Shown piece by piece: positions 45,333 through 53,659 of a stretch of 64,000 nucleotides of DNA (the first letter of the stretch is position 1; each line of letters opens with the position of its first letter). The stretch spans positions 1,984,001 through 2,048,000 of the forward strand of contig NZ_CP080269.1 in assembly GCF_019431355.1 (NCBI RefSeq), written 5' to 3'. The stretch is from Paenibacillus sp. R14(2021) (GTDB lineage Bacteria; Bacillota; Bacilli; Paenibacillales; Paenibacillaceae). The notes under the pieces are model-generated. The model ran no database searches. It saw nothing but the letters and a program-made list of their open reading frames with translations, and was not told the origin of the DNA. A program made the position numbers and the translations under genes.

Positions 45333-46661
45333 TTAATCGTGATAATAAAAATCGCTTCCTTCGAAGAATTCGAACGTGAAGTCCCCGATTCGTACAATAT
45401 CGCCGTCCTTGGCACCAATGCTGCGAAGCTCAGCATCGACACCCATCAACCGCAGCGTTCTTGCGAACCGCATAATCGCATCGTAAGAGTTGTTCAAGTT
45501 GACGCGCTTCATGAACTTCTCGATATAGGCGCTTTCGACGTAGAAGCCTTCGTTCTCCCTGCCAACCTTGAACGAGCGGTCTTCCTCTTTATCCAGCGTG
45601 TACACTTTACGTTCCGCGACGTCCCTGACTTCCTCAATCATGCGCGTCTCCGGTACGGTCGCCAGCAGATCGGCTGCCTTGTAGAGCAGCTCCTGAACGC
45701 CCTTCTTCGTCAGCGAAGACATGGCGACGACCTCATGCTTGACTTCTTCTTCCCTAGCTTCCAGCTGTTCACGGAACAGCGCAAGCTGCTCTTCCGCTTC
45801 CGGCATGTCCATCTTGTTCGCGACAATAATCTGCGGGCGCTCCGCCAGAATCGGGTTATAGAGCTCCAGCTCCTGATTGATCTTCACCCAGTCGTCATAA
45901 GGGTCGCGCCCTTCCGAGCCGGACATATCCAGCACATGCAGTATAATGCGCGTGCGTTCGACATGCCGCAAGAAATCATGTCCGAGTCCGACGCCTTCAT
46001 GCGCACCCTCGATCAGACCTGGAAGGTCCGCCATGACGAAGCTTCGGCCATCACCAACGTCGACGACTCCAAGGTTCGGTGACAACGTCGTGAAGTGGTA
46101 CGCGCCGATCTTCGGCTGCGCCGCCGATACAATGGAGAGCAGCGTCGATTTGCCCACGCTTGGGAATCCGACAAGACCCACGTCTGCCATTACTTTCAAC
46201 TCAAGCACGATCCAGCGTTCCTGACCCTCTTCGCCGTTCTCGGCAAAGTCTGGAGCCGGATTGCTTGCCGATGCGAAACGAGTGTTGCCCCGTCCGCCGC
46301 GTCCGCCTCTCGCAACGACGATTTCCGAGCCCTGTTGCGTCATGTCCGCAATAATTTCCTGTGAATCTTCGTCTAGGATAACCGTTCCAGGCGGAATACG
46401 AATGACCGTGTTCTCCGCGTTCGCGCCGTGCATCGTCTTGACTTTGCCGCGCTCGCCTCGTTCGCCCTTAAAGTGTTTCTGATACCTGAAGTCCATCAAC
46501 GTGCGAAGGCCTTCATCGACGCGAAAAATGACGTCGCCGCCCTTTCCGCCGTCGCCGCCGGCTGGTCCGCCCTGCGGTACGTATTTCTCCCTGCGGTACG
46601 ACACGATTCCGTTGCCGCCGTCGCCGCCTTTTACAAATATTTTCGCCTTATCGACAAACAT
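45333..46661 (-). CDS. obg: GTPase Obg/CgtA
   Basis: Essential ribosome-associated GTPase, linked to the stringent response and, in Bacillus, to sporulation initiation. Length is 442 residues: N-terminal glycine-rich Obg fold ([21 protein letters not shown], about 13-33), G domain with [12 protein letters not shown] (P-loop) and [12 protein letters not shown], then an OCT domain. It lies 17 bases after spo0B, the same pairing as in B. subtilis. Confidence 0.97.
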   Translation of the reverse strand: MFVDKAKIFVKGGDGGNGIVSYRREKYVPQGGPAGGDGGKGGDVIFRVDEGLRTLMDFRYQKHFKGERGERGKVKTMHGANAENTVIRIPPGTVILDEDSQEIIADMTQQGSEIVVARGGRGGRGNTRFASASNPAPDFAENGEEGQERWIVLELKVMADVGLVGFPSVGKSTLLSIVSAAQPKIGAYHFTTLSPNLGVVDVGDGRSFVMADLPGLIEGAHEGVGLGHDFLRHVERTRIILHVLDMSGSEGRDPYDDWVKINQELELYNPILAERPQIIVANKMDMPEAEEQLALFREQLEAREEEVKHEVVAMSSLTKKGVQELLYKAADLLATVPETRMIEEVRDVAERKVYTLDKEEDRSFKVGRENEGFYVESAYIEKFMKRVNLNNSYDAIMRFARTLRLMGVDAELRSIGAKDGDIVRIGDFTFEFFEGSDFYYHD

Positions 46662-46678
46662 GTCTTGTCAGCCTCCGT

Positions 46679-47407
46679 CTATTTCCCAAGCTTCGCCTCA
46701 AGCGCTAAGCTGCCTTCATCGTAATCCGTATCCGCCAGGAACAGCGGCGAGCCCTGAAGCGCACGCTCGCAATTCGTCTTCCACTCTTCAGGCGACTTCA
46801 AGTCCCCATCAAAATGAAACGAAATATGAAGCTCGTCCTCATCCCTTGATAGATCGATTAGCAGCTTTGCCGGTTCACCATAGTTCGGCGCCGTTGCAAA
46901 CCGATAGGCTTGAATCAGCGCCATGACGGTCTCCGCCGCCCTTCTGCCATCCAGCGGCAGATCGGCCAGATTCACGTCGCCGTCGATGTCCATATCAATG
47001 ACCATTGTGTTACATTGCGTTCGAAAGGACTGCAAAAACATAATGAGCGCAGGATCGCCAAGCTTCGCGATTTTGCTTTCGCTCATCATCCGTTCTCTTA
47101 TCTGTTCCACGTACGGAATCGTCTTATCCATTTTACCCATCCGAATATAACCGTACAGAACCTGAAGATCATTCATCCAATCATGGCGGTGATGATTCAG
47201 TGTCGTTATTGCCGTCTCCTGCATCGTCTGTTCCAAGCGTAAATAGCGACGCTGCTGCTCGTTCTGTATGCTGCGGAACCATAACCATGCCGCTAGCACG
47301 GTCCAAATAACGAAGAGGACAAGCAGCCCCTGCTGTGAAGGCCAAATAAGAACTGCAGCTGCAGGTACAATGATGGATGAAGCAGCATAATAACTGGTGC
47401 GATTCAT
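46679..47407 (-). CDS. spo0B: Spo0B-like sporulation phosphotransferase with N-terminal membrane segments
   Basis: Histidine phosphotransferase expected to pass phosphate from Spo0F to Spo0A. Length is 242 residues. The phospho-acceptor helix ITTLNHHRHDWMNDLQVLYGY (H-box with HD) is at about residues 70-90, followed by a degenerate ATPase-like domain. Residues 5-45 contain two hydrophobic segments (SSIIVPAAAVLIW and LLVLFVIWTVLAAWLW), absent from the soluble B. subtilis protein, so this version is probably membrane-bound. The start at 47407 (MNRTSYYAAS) has only a weak AGTAGG site; an upstream in-frame start at 47455 is possible. It lies between rpmA and obg, as in Bacillus. Confidence 0.86.
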   Translation of the reverse strand: MNRTSYYAASSIIVPAAAVLIWPSQQGLLVLFVIWTVLAAWLWFRSIQNEQQRRYLRLEQTMQETAITTLNHHRHDWMNDLQVLYGYIRMGKMDKTIPYVEQIRERMMSESKIAKLGDPALIMFLQSFRTQCNTMVIDMDIDGDVNLADLPLDGRRAAETVMALIQAYRFATAPNYGEPAKLLIDLSRDEDELHISFHFDGDLKSPEEWKTNCERALQGSPLFLADTDYDEGSLALEAKLGK

Positions 47408-47493
47408 CTGCGAGCCTACTTTCCTATTCTTTCCTAGCCTTAAACAGTATAGCACGAGAAAGATGAAAGTTCATCCGAGCTTAGGTATCGTTA

Positions 47494-47537
47494 TAAAAAA
47501 AAGAAAACCCCGGTCTGCAGGCAGACCGGGGAGTTTT
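47494..47537 (-). terminator. terminator after rpmA
   Basis: Minus strand: CCCCGGTCTGC-CTGCAGACCGGGG-type hairpin, 11-base stem, followed by TTTTCTTTTTTTT. It separates the ribosomal protein unit from spo0B-obg. Confidence 0.93.
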
Positions 47538-47539
47538 TC

Positions 47540-47845
47540 TTATTCCGCTGCAGCGACAGCAGCTGCTGCAACCGGGTAAACGCTGACTTTCTTACGGTCG
47601 CGTCCCCAACGTTCGTATTTCACGACGCCTTCAATTTTCGCGAAGAGCGTATCGTCTTTACCGATACCAACGTTGTTGCCCGGGTGAACTTTCGTTCCGC
47701 GTTGACGAACAAGGATGCTTCCCGCCGTTACCGTTTGACCGTCAGCGCGTTTAGCGCCGAGACGTTTGGATTGGCTGTCACGTCCGTTCTTTGTGGAACC
47801 TACGCCTTTCTTCGAAGCGAAGAGCTGAAGATTCAGTTTCAACAT
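47540..47845 (-). CDS. rpmA: 50S ribosomal protein L27
   Basis: Large-subunit protein near the peptidyl transferase centre, 101 residues. The N-terminal extension [14 protein letters not shown] is the Firmicute type that must be removed by the Prp protease, whose gene lies immediately upstream. The core [24 protein letters not shown] follows. The C-terminus [10 protein letters not shown] is a low-complexity addition. Confidence 0.98.
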   Translation of the reverse strand: MLKLNLQLFASKKGVGSTKNGRDSQSKRLGAKRADGQTVTAGSILVRQRGTKVHPGNNVGIGKDDTLFAKIEGVVKYERWGRDRKKVSVYPVAAAAVAAAE

Positions 47846-47859
47846 GGATGTTCCCTCCT

Positions 47860-48201
47860 TTACTCACGAAATTGTTGACGAATTCCAACATACTTTCCGT
47901 ATGCATCTGCAATCGACTGAAGCATCACGATCATGCTTTCCAGAAGAAGCTGCACTTTCTCGTTCGAGACCGCGTCATCAGCTACTGGGATTTCCGACCG
48001 GAGCCATCCGCTCTTCATCGAAGCCGGGAGCACGACGCCCGCCAGTGCCTCGATCGCGTTCACCGTACCGACTGAAACAGACGATACGCCCGCGCATACA
48101 ATGTCTTTGCCGGGCTTGGCAAACTTAGCATGTCCTTCGATTACAAACGATACGATCCGTGAATCAACAGCTGATTGCCGCTCAATAGTGACCGTAATCA
48201 T
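47860..48201 (-). CDS. prp: Ribosomal-processing cysteine protease Prp
   Basis: Cysteine protease (YsxB family) that trims the N-terminal extension of L27, 113 residues. The start is ATG 48201 ([10 protein letters not shown]) after AGAGG. The catalytic pair is His24 in [11 protein letters not shown] and Cys36 in [10 protein letters not shown]. It sits between rplU and rpmA, the conserved order in Firmicutes, and its target is the next gene. Confidence 0.95.
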   Translation of the reverse strand: MITVTIERQSAVDSRIVSFVIEGHAKFAKPGKDIVCAGVSSVSVGTVNAIEALAGVVLPASMKSGWLRSEIPVADDAVSNEKVQLLLESMIVMLQSIADAYGKYVGIRQQFRE

Positions 48202-48211
48202 CGTTGACCTC

Positions 48212-48523
48212 TTAAGCTTGGATTTTGCCAATCGTTACTTTGGAGTACGGTTGACGGTGACCTTGCTTACGGCGGTAGTTTTTCTTCGCTTTATATTTAT
48301 AAACGATGATTTTTTGACCTCTGCCGTGTTTTTCAACTGTAGCCGTTACAGTAGCGCCGGAAACAAGCGGAGCGCCAGTTACGAGCTCTGCGCCTTTGGA
48401 AACAGCCAATACGCGGTCGAATGTTACGCTCCCGCCTTCAGCAGCATCCAATTTCTCGATGTAAAGAACGTCGCCTTCTTGCACTTTGTATTGTTTTCCA
48501 CCAGTTTCAATAATCGCAAACAT
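48212..48523 (-). CDS. rplU: 50S ribosomal protein L21
   Basis: Large-subunit ribosomal protein, 103 residues. The start at 48523 ([14 protein letters not shown]) has AAGGAGG eight bases upstream; the open frame extends to 48577 over the ribosome binding site and is not coding there. The C-terminal [19 protein letters not shown] is typical of L21. It is first gene of rplU-prp-rpmA. Confidence 0.98.
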   Translation of the reverse strand: MFAIIETGGKQYKVQEGDVLYIEKLDAAEGGSVTFDRVLAVSKGAELVTGAPLVSGATVTATVEKHGRGQKIIVYKYKAKKNYRRKQGHRQPYSKVTIGKIQA

Positions 48524-48640
48524 GTGTTGCACCTCCTTATATTGAAGACTCGCCTGATGCAGGTGCCGCGACAGCAAAGCCGTACGAGCTTATGTACCTG
48601 TTCGGTGCGGTATTTACCTGCAAAAGATAACTCAATCGCA
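48524..48640 (-). promoter_or_regulatory. putative L21 leader (autoregulatory RNA element)
   Basis: About 115 bases of transcribed leader precede rplU. It holds short complementary pairs, for example GCAGGTAAATACCGC with later GTACGG/CACCTGC arms and CAGGCGAGTC near the 3' end. Firmicute rplU leaders often carry a conserved autoregulatory structure, so one is likely here; I cannot match it to the family model by eye. Confidence 0.4.
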
Positions 48641-48646
48641 GACACC

Positions 48647-48674
48647 ATAATAGAATAGCACACATATTGCCCAA
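48647..48674 (-). promoter_or_regulatory. promoter of rplU-prp-rpmA
   Basis: Minus strand: -35 TTGGGC (48674-48669), 16-base spacer and -10 TATTAT (48652-48647). The -35 is imperfect. It precedes the rplU leader and diverges from the small ORF at 48806. Confidence 0.65.
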
Positions 48675-48805
48675 TATCAATCTATTTCTTCACTTTGTTG
48701 GTTCATCATCCATACCAAATCTATAAAACTCTCATATGCTGGAGTATAAATAGAGGCCAGAGACATTTGGAAGCTTGATATATTTGCCGAGGGAGGCGAA
48801 ACAAT

Positions 48806-48961
48806 TTGCTTGTTCTACTTATTATTGCTTTTTCGGGATCGCTGCTCTTTTATTTGCTGCAGCCGCCCGTGCCCAATCATGAAGCAGCATATGACTTTCA
48901 GGAGAAGGCGCAGCCGGAAGTCATGACCGAGCCTCCGCCGATAACCAACATTCAACTGTAA
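48806..48961 (+). CDS. small single-span membrane protein (51 residues), unrecognised
   Basis: Short ORF starting at TTG 48806 with GGGAGG nine bases upstream and ending at 48961. The product begins LVLLIIAFSGSLLFYLLQ, a strong hydrophobic segment, followed by a hydrophilic Pro/Glu tail (PPVPNHEAAYDFQEKAQP) ending in NIQL. It lies 35 bases before the ArsB-type transporter on the same strand, so the two may be co-expressed. I do not recognise a family; it could be a small transporter partner. The position-specific ribosome binding site is the main evidence. Confidence 0.55.
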   Translation: MLVLLIIAFSGSLLFYLLQPPVPNHEAAYDFQEKAQPEVMTEPPPITNIQL

Positions 48962-48996
48962 TGCCTTAAAGCCACAGCAAGGGGTGAATAGGAACC

Positions 48997-50370
48997 ATGT
49001 ATGGCACTTTAGCGACTACGTTAACCATCTTCTCATTTGTCATGACTGTCGTTCTCATCCTATGGAGGCCGAAGGAAATCAACGAAGCGATCCCGGCTAT
49101 GGCCGGAGCTGTGCTCGTGCTGCTTAGCGGAACCGTCACACTGGATGATTTTGGTCAAATCTCCAAAACCGTGAGCGGGGCGGCGATTACGATCATGGCC
49201 ACCATCGTCATGGCCGTCGTGCTGGAAAGCTTCGGTTTTTTTATTTGGGCGGCGGAAGGACTAGCTGCTCGGGCCAAAGGCTCAGGCATCCGACTTTTTT
49301 GGTATGTCAACCTGATCTGCTTTCTGATGACGCTCTTCTTCAACAATGACGGCAGCATTCTCATTACAACGCCCATTCTGCTTATTTTGCTGCAAAACTT
49401 AGGCCTCAAGCCGCATCAGAAGATTCCCTATCTGCTCTCGGGCGCCCTTGTCGCAACCGCGTCGAGCGCACCGATTGGGGTAAGCAATATCGTTAATTTA
49501 ATCGCGCTCAAAATCGTCCATATGACGCTTTATATGCATACGCTTATGATGTTCGTGCCCGCAAGCCTTGGACTTTTGTTCATGGTTTTCCTCATTTTCC
49601 TGGTCAGTTACCGATCCCTGCCGAAGAAGCTTCCCGCCATGAACGGAAAGCTGTGGATGAAGAGCCTGGACACGTCGCAGCATCCGCTGAAGCATGCGCC
49701 GACGGTGAGCCGGCTTACATTCTCCACGCCGATAGCGAGGACCCGCTTCATGCAAAAGGTGCTGCTCTTCGTATTTTTCATGCGCGTCTGCTTGTTCGTC
49801 GCTTCTTATTTTGCTATCCCGATCTGGCTTGTTTCGGTTGTGGGATCTGCAATCCTGCTAGGATGGCGCTGGTATTACCTGCGCATTCCGCCAGTTGATA
49901 TGATCAAAAAGACGCCGTGGCATATTCTCGTCTTCGCCTTCGGCATGTATGTCATCATTTATGGGATCCATAATATCGGCTTTACATCGTGGCTTGTCCA
50001 CGTCTTCGAACCGATCGTAAGCGGCAGCTTGCTGAACGCAAGCCTTATTCTGGGCATGATTCAAAGTGCCATGTCGACGCTCTTCAATAACCATCCTGCA
50101 CTAATGATCGGCACCTTAACATTGACGGATATGAATCTAGACCCGCTCACGCTCAAAATCGCCTACTTGGCAAATGTCATCGGAAGCGACATCGGCTCAT
50201 TGCTTCTGCCTGTTGGTACGCTTGCTTCTCTAATCTGGCTGCATGTCCTGCGCAAAAACAAAGTCAAAGTGAGCTGGAAGGACTACACCAAGGTTACCAT
50301 TATCGTCATCCCGCCGACCGTCTTGTTCACCTTGGTCATTCTATACTATTGGGTTAGCTGGATTTTTTAA
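48997..50370 (+). CDS. ArsB/SLC13-type transporter
   Basis: Integral membrane permease of 457 residues with about 12 hydrophobic segments, a member of the ArsB/NhaD (ion transporter) superfamily. The paired motifs LFFNNDGSILITTPILL and LFNNHPALMIGTLTL hold the conserved N residues of the two halves, and SSAPIGVSNIVNLIALKIV is typical of ArsB-like proteins. An ars operon is not present next to it, so arsenite export is only one option. The start at 48997 follows AAGGGGTGAATAGGA. The gene interrupts the usual spoIVFB-rplU neighbourhood, and its last 30 bases overlap the convergent RNase gene. Confidence 0.85.
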   Translation: MYGTLATTLTIFSFVMTVVLILWRPKEINEAIPAMAGAVLVLLSGTVTLDDFGQISKTVSGAAITIMATIVMAVVLESFGFFIWAAEGLAARAKGSGIRLFWYVNLICFLMTLFFNNDGSILITTPILLILLQNLGLKPHQKIPYLLSGALVATASSAPIGVSNIVNLIALKIVHMTLYMHTLMMFVPASLGLLFMVFLIFLVSYRSLPKKLPAMNGKLWMKSLDTSQHPLKHAPTVSRLTFSTPIARTRFMQKVLLFVFFMRVCLFVASYFAIPIWLVSVVGSAILLGWRWYYLRIPPVDMIKKTPWHILVFAFGMYVIIYGIHNIGFTSWLVHVFEPIVSGSLLNASLILGMIQSAMSTLFNNHPALMIGTLTLTDMNLDPLTLKIAYLANVIGSDIGSLLLPVGTLASLIWLHVLRKNKVKVSWKDYTKVTIIVIPPTVLFTLVILYYWVSWIF

Positions 50371-51579
50371 CGTATCCTTAACAGGCGCTGTCGTTTGCTC
50401 GCGCACTTTCTTGCGTGTCATTTCCAGCAGCCCAAGTCTTGTCCAGCCGACAACCTGACATTTCGTCCGATCAGAACGAACATGGCTCTCCAGCAGCTGC
50501 ATCACTTGTTCCCGGTGCCCTTCCTCTTCCATATCGATAAAATCGACGATGATAATTCCGCCTGCGTCGCGAAGACGCAGCAGCCTTGCGATCTGCTCCG
50601 CTGCCTCCAGGTTAGTCCGAAAGACCGTGTCTTCCAAATCAGAAGTTCCGATGTATTTGCCTGTATTCACATCGATAACGGTCAGCGCTTCCGTTTGGTC
50701 CCAAACCAAATCGCCTCCGGACTTCAGGCGGTAACGCCGCTGGCAAGCCACATGCAGCTGCTCGCGGATCTGATACTGCTGAAACAAGGATACGCCCCTG
50801 CTCTGCTGCGGATCGAATAAACGCAGCCTCGGCAGCATGCCGGGCGCAACGCTGCTCATCATGACTTCCGTCTTCTGATAGACCGCGGGGTCATCGATCC
50901 AGATTTCGTCCATCTCCGTTGTCAGCAAATCCCGTACGAGCCGGTGCACGAGATCCGCGTCCCTGTGGAGGAGTGAAGGCGCGGGCGCTTCCAAGCCTTT
51001 ATGCTCGATGGCATGCCAGAGCTCGCGGAGAAGCTGCACGTCCTGCTGAAGCGCTTCGTGACTCTCGCCTTCGGCTGCTGTCCGCAAAATGACACCTTCT
51101 CCCGGATGCCGAATCGCTTCGCCGATGACGCGCATGCGTGAGCGGACCGATTCCGTGCTAACTTTCTTTGAAACGCCGACGTAATCCGCAATCGGCATAT
51201 AAACGAGAAATCTGCCTGGCAGTGAGAAATGAGTCGTTACCCGGGCGCCCTTGCCCCCAAACGGCTCTTTCATTACCTGCACGAGCAGCTCTTGACCAGC
51301 TTTCAGCAGCGTTCCGATTTGGGGCTTTTCCTTAGCTTGGCGCTCCAAGTGCGGATGCAGTACATCATCGATGTATAGAAAAGCGTTTTTGGCCAGCCCG
51401 ATGTCGACGAAAGCCGCCTGCATGCCCGGCAGCACGTTGACGACGCGGCCTTTGTAAATACTTCCCGCCAGCTGACCTGCATTGTCCTTCTTCTCCATAT
51501 AAAACTCATAAAGCGTTCTATCGTTCACGATTGCGATTTGCAGCATATCTATTTGACCGTGCACCAGCATTTTCTTCAT
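50341..51579 (-). CDS. RNase E/G family ribonuclease lacking the zinc-link motif
   Basis: Endoribonuclease of the Rne/Rng family, 412 residues. The start is ATG 51579 (MKKMLVHGQIDML) with AGGAGG seven bases upstream. N-terminal S1-type domain with GRVVNVLPGMQAAFVDIG; the catalytic aspartates are recognisable in ALTVIDVNTGKYIG and GGIIIVDFIDMEEE. The CPxCxG zinc-link that normally follows LxEMTRKR is absent: after LGLLEMTRKK the protein ends within 22 residues. It may therefore be a short monomeric form. Its 3' end overlaps the convergent transporter gene by 30 bases. spoIVFB is four bases upstream, so they share a transcript. Confidence 0.9.
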   Translation of the reverse strand: MKKMLVHGQIDMLQIAIVNDRTLYEFYMEKKDNAGQLAGSIYKGRVVNVLPGMQAAFVDIGLAKNAFLYIDDVLHPHLERQAKEKPQIGTLLKAGQELLVQVMKEPFGGKGARVTTHFSLPGRFLVYMPIADYVGVSKKVSTESVRSRMRVIGEAIRHPGEGVILRTAAEGESHEALQQDVQLLRELWHAIEHKGLEAPAPSLLHRDADLVHRLVRDLLTTEMDEIWIDDPAVYQKTEVMMSSVAPGMLPRLRLFDPQQSRGVSLFQQYQIREQLHVACQRRYRLKSGGDLVWDQTEALTVIDVNTGKYIGTSDLEDTVFRTNLEAAEQIARLLRLRDAGGIIIVDFIDMEEEGHREQVMQLLESHVRSDRTKCQVVGWTRLGLLEMTRKKVREQTTAPVKDTLKNPANPIV

Positions 51580-51621
51580 ATCTTGACCTCCTGTCCCAGT
51601 CGGTCCCCACTGATACACATT

Positions 51622-52509
51622 TTACATGAAAAGCTCTAAGACTGCACGATCGGCCTTGCCATCCGACAGAAATCCGTTAACGAGCCGCTGCTCCGGCAAT
51701 ACCGCGAGCACTTCCCCCTTCTCTTCCATCACGACAATCAAGTGGTAGCTGTCCCGCTTAAACAGCCGCAGTGCATCCAGAATGGCGTAGCCCTTGGGAA
51801 CGATAATCGGCAGCGCCCAGACGCCCTGAGTCACCGATCTAGAGGACGAAACCGCCCGATTCGTCAAGAAACGCAGGAACAAGAACGGGATATTGCGATA
51901 AGCTGTCCAATTGCTGAACAGGAGGAAGAATCCCACAGCTGCGAGATTCAGCTGCAGATGAATCGCGTTTCTGCTGATTATGGCCGGCACGAACGCATAC
52001 GCGATCATCATCGAACTGAATAGGAGACTCATTCTAGTCCCCCATATCAATGTCCCATGAAAGGTTAGCGTCCTGCTGAGGGCCGCCTGCATCAGCTTCC
52101 CGCCATCCAGCGGCAGAATTGGAAGCATATTGAAAAGGCCAATCATGATATTCGCCTGACATACATACGCCGCCCACTCATGGCTCCATATCCCAAGCTG
52201 GCCGAGGAGCCAAGCCGCTCCGGCCATCCACGCATTTTGGAGGGGACCCGCGATAGCTACGAGTGCCTCCTCCTTCGCCGGCAGTCCGCTCCCGTCCTCA
52301 ACCTCAGCCACCCCGCCGAAAGGCAGCAGCTTCACCTCGCGAACCGTCCAGCCGTAACCTCTAGCAGCGACGACATGTCCTAGCTCATGGACGATGACAA
52401 TTGCGAACAAGGTCATTAGCTCTACGAAATACCCTGTCAGGACAGAAGCGAGCATGACGAGCACGAAGAGCGGATGAATAGACCACCGGATGCCGCCAAG
52501 TTTAATCAA
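51622..52509 (-). CDS. spoIVFB: SpoIVFB-like intramembrane metalloprotease (M50)
   Basis: Site-2-protease family enzyme that cleaves pro-sigma-K in the mother cell, 295 residues with about six membrane segments. The zinc motif HELGH is at residues 41-45 and the third ligand is in NMLPILPLDGG. A C-terminal cytosolic CBS-like part (YAILDALRLFKRDSYHLIVVMEEKGEV) matches the Paenibacillus/Bacillus form. The start at 52509 overlaps the spoIVFA stop by eight bases. With BofC and SpoIVFA also encoded here, most of the sigma-K checkpoint is in this window. Confidence 0.93.
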   Translation of the reverse strand: MIKLGGIRWSIHPLFVLVMLASVLTGYFVELMTLFAIVIVHELGHVVAARGYGWTVREVKLLPFGGVAEVEDGSGLPAKEEALVAIAGPLQNAWMAGAAWLLGQLGIWSHEWAAYVCQANIMIGLFNMLPILPLDGGKLMQAALSRTLTFHGTLIWGTRMSLLFSSMMIAYAFVPAIISRNAIHLQLNLAAVGFFLLFSNWTAYRNIPFLFLRFLTNRAVSSSRSVTQGVWALPIIVPKGYAILDALRLFKRDSYHLIVVMEEKGEVLAVLPEQRLVNGFLSDGKADRAVLELFM

Positions 52510-53512
52510 GCGGGACGACGTCCGCTGGATTGACGTATCGGCCTTTCTCCTTCACCGCAAAAAATAACAGGCTCTGTTTATCGACATCAGCTGCTGCCAA
52601 TGTACCGAGCGATTTACCCGCTTCGACCCAATCATTCGCCGCTACGATCACCTTGGCGAGATGGCCGTATATCGTCACACGATCATTCGCATGCTGGACT
52701 ACGACGGTCTCCATGTTATCGTCGTCCTTCGAGACCACGATGACGCGGCCCGTCTCTGCTGCAAGCACCGCCTGGCCCGGCTCGCCCGCCATTTCGACGC
52801 CGCTTAGCGTTGCCGCAAACGATTGCACGACTGCGCCGTCCGGAAGCGGAGACACAATCGGGAGCTCTACAGCTCCTGCAGCAAGCTGCGACTCCTCGTC
52901 GCCATGATTGCCGAAGAGCGGAATGAATGACGGCGCTCCCGCGAACCACTTCTTGTACAACGCAGCCGCGGCATCAAAATCCATTTGCTCCGTCAGTGCG
53001 ATCGTTACAACTTCCCGTCCTTGCTTAGCTGCGGGGACATCCAGCTTGAACATGCCAAACACGATGCAGAAAATTGCAGCTGAAATAACCGTTTGTATGA
53101 ATAAGCCTCTGGCAATAAACGGATAATCCCGTTCCGGCTGCTTCGGGCCATTCAGCTTGCCGTCCCGCCTTTCCTTACTTGGAAGCGGAGCAATTCGCCA
53201 ACCGGCCGTTTCCCACGGGTTAGGATTCGATTTCCAGAGCCGTTCAGGATCTTCCTCCCCCAGCTGCTGCGCTGACAAAGAAGGCAATAATTCAGGCATA
53301 GATGAGGCTGACCTGTTCATGCTCGCCTGCTGCGGCAAGGCTTGACTCACCTGTGTGTGTGGAAGCGGATGCCTTCCCTGCGCTTCCGATTGAACGGCCT
53401 GTGATTGCAGCTGAGGCTTGTTTACCTGCTCCAGCGCCTGCTTAGCGTTAAGCTCCATAATTCGGCGTATCCGCTCCTGCCTGCGCCCGCGGATACTGTC
53501 TCGCGTATCCAT
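52502..53512 (-). CDS. spoIVFA: SpoIVFA-like M23-domain sporulation protein
   Basis: Regulatory partner of SpoIVFB, 336 residues. The start is ATG 53512 (MDTRDSIRGRRQ) with GGAGG nine bases upstream. A Gln/Ser-rich N-terminal part is followed by one membrane segment (FIQTVISAAIFCIVFGMF, about residues 160-180) and a C-terminal LytM/M23-like domain (VVVQHANDRVTIYGHLAKV). Most zinc ligands of active M23 enzymes appear incomplete, consistent with a non-catalytic role. It lies next to spoIVFB. Confidence 0.88.
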   Translation of the reverse strand: MDTRDSIRGRRQERIRRIMELNAKQALEQVNKPQLQSQAVQSEAQGRHPLPHTQVSQALPQQASMNRSASSMPELLPSLSAQQLGEEDPERLWKSNPNPWETAGWRIAPLPSKERRDGKLNGPKQPERDYPFIARGLFIQTVISAAIFCIVFGMFKLDVPAAKQGREVVTIALTEQMDFDAAAALYKKWFAGAPSFIPLFGNHGDEESQLAAGAVELPIVSPLPDGAVVQSFAATLSGVEMAGEPGQAVLAAETGRVIVVSKDDDNMETVVVQHANDRVTIYGHLAKVIVAANDWVEAGKSLGTLAAADVDKQSLLFFAVKEKGRYVNPADVVPLD

Positions 53513-53659
53513 CGCCCATCCCCTCCACCAATACAGCTTGTTCACTCCAGTATATGAGATGGCTGGACGGGTTATGAGTGGGAGACTGGCAGCTCTATCC
53601 AACGCTGGAGAGGGAACAGACTAGATCCAAAAAAAAAGCCGCCGGTATCGACCGGACGG

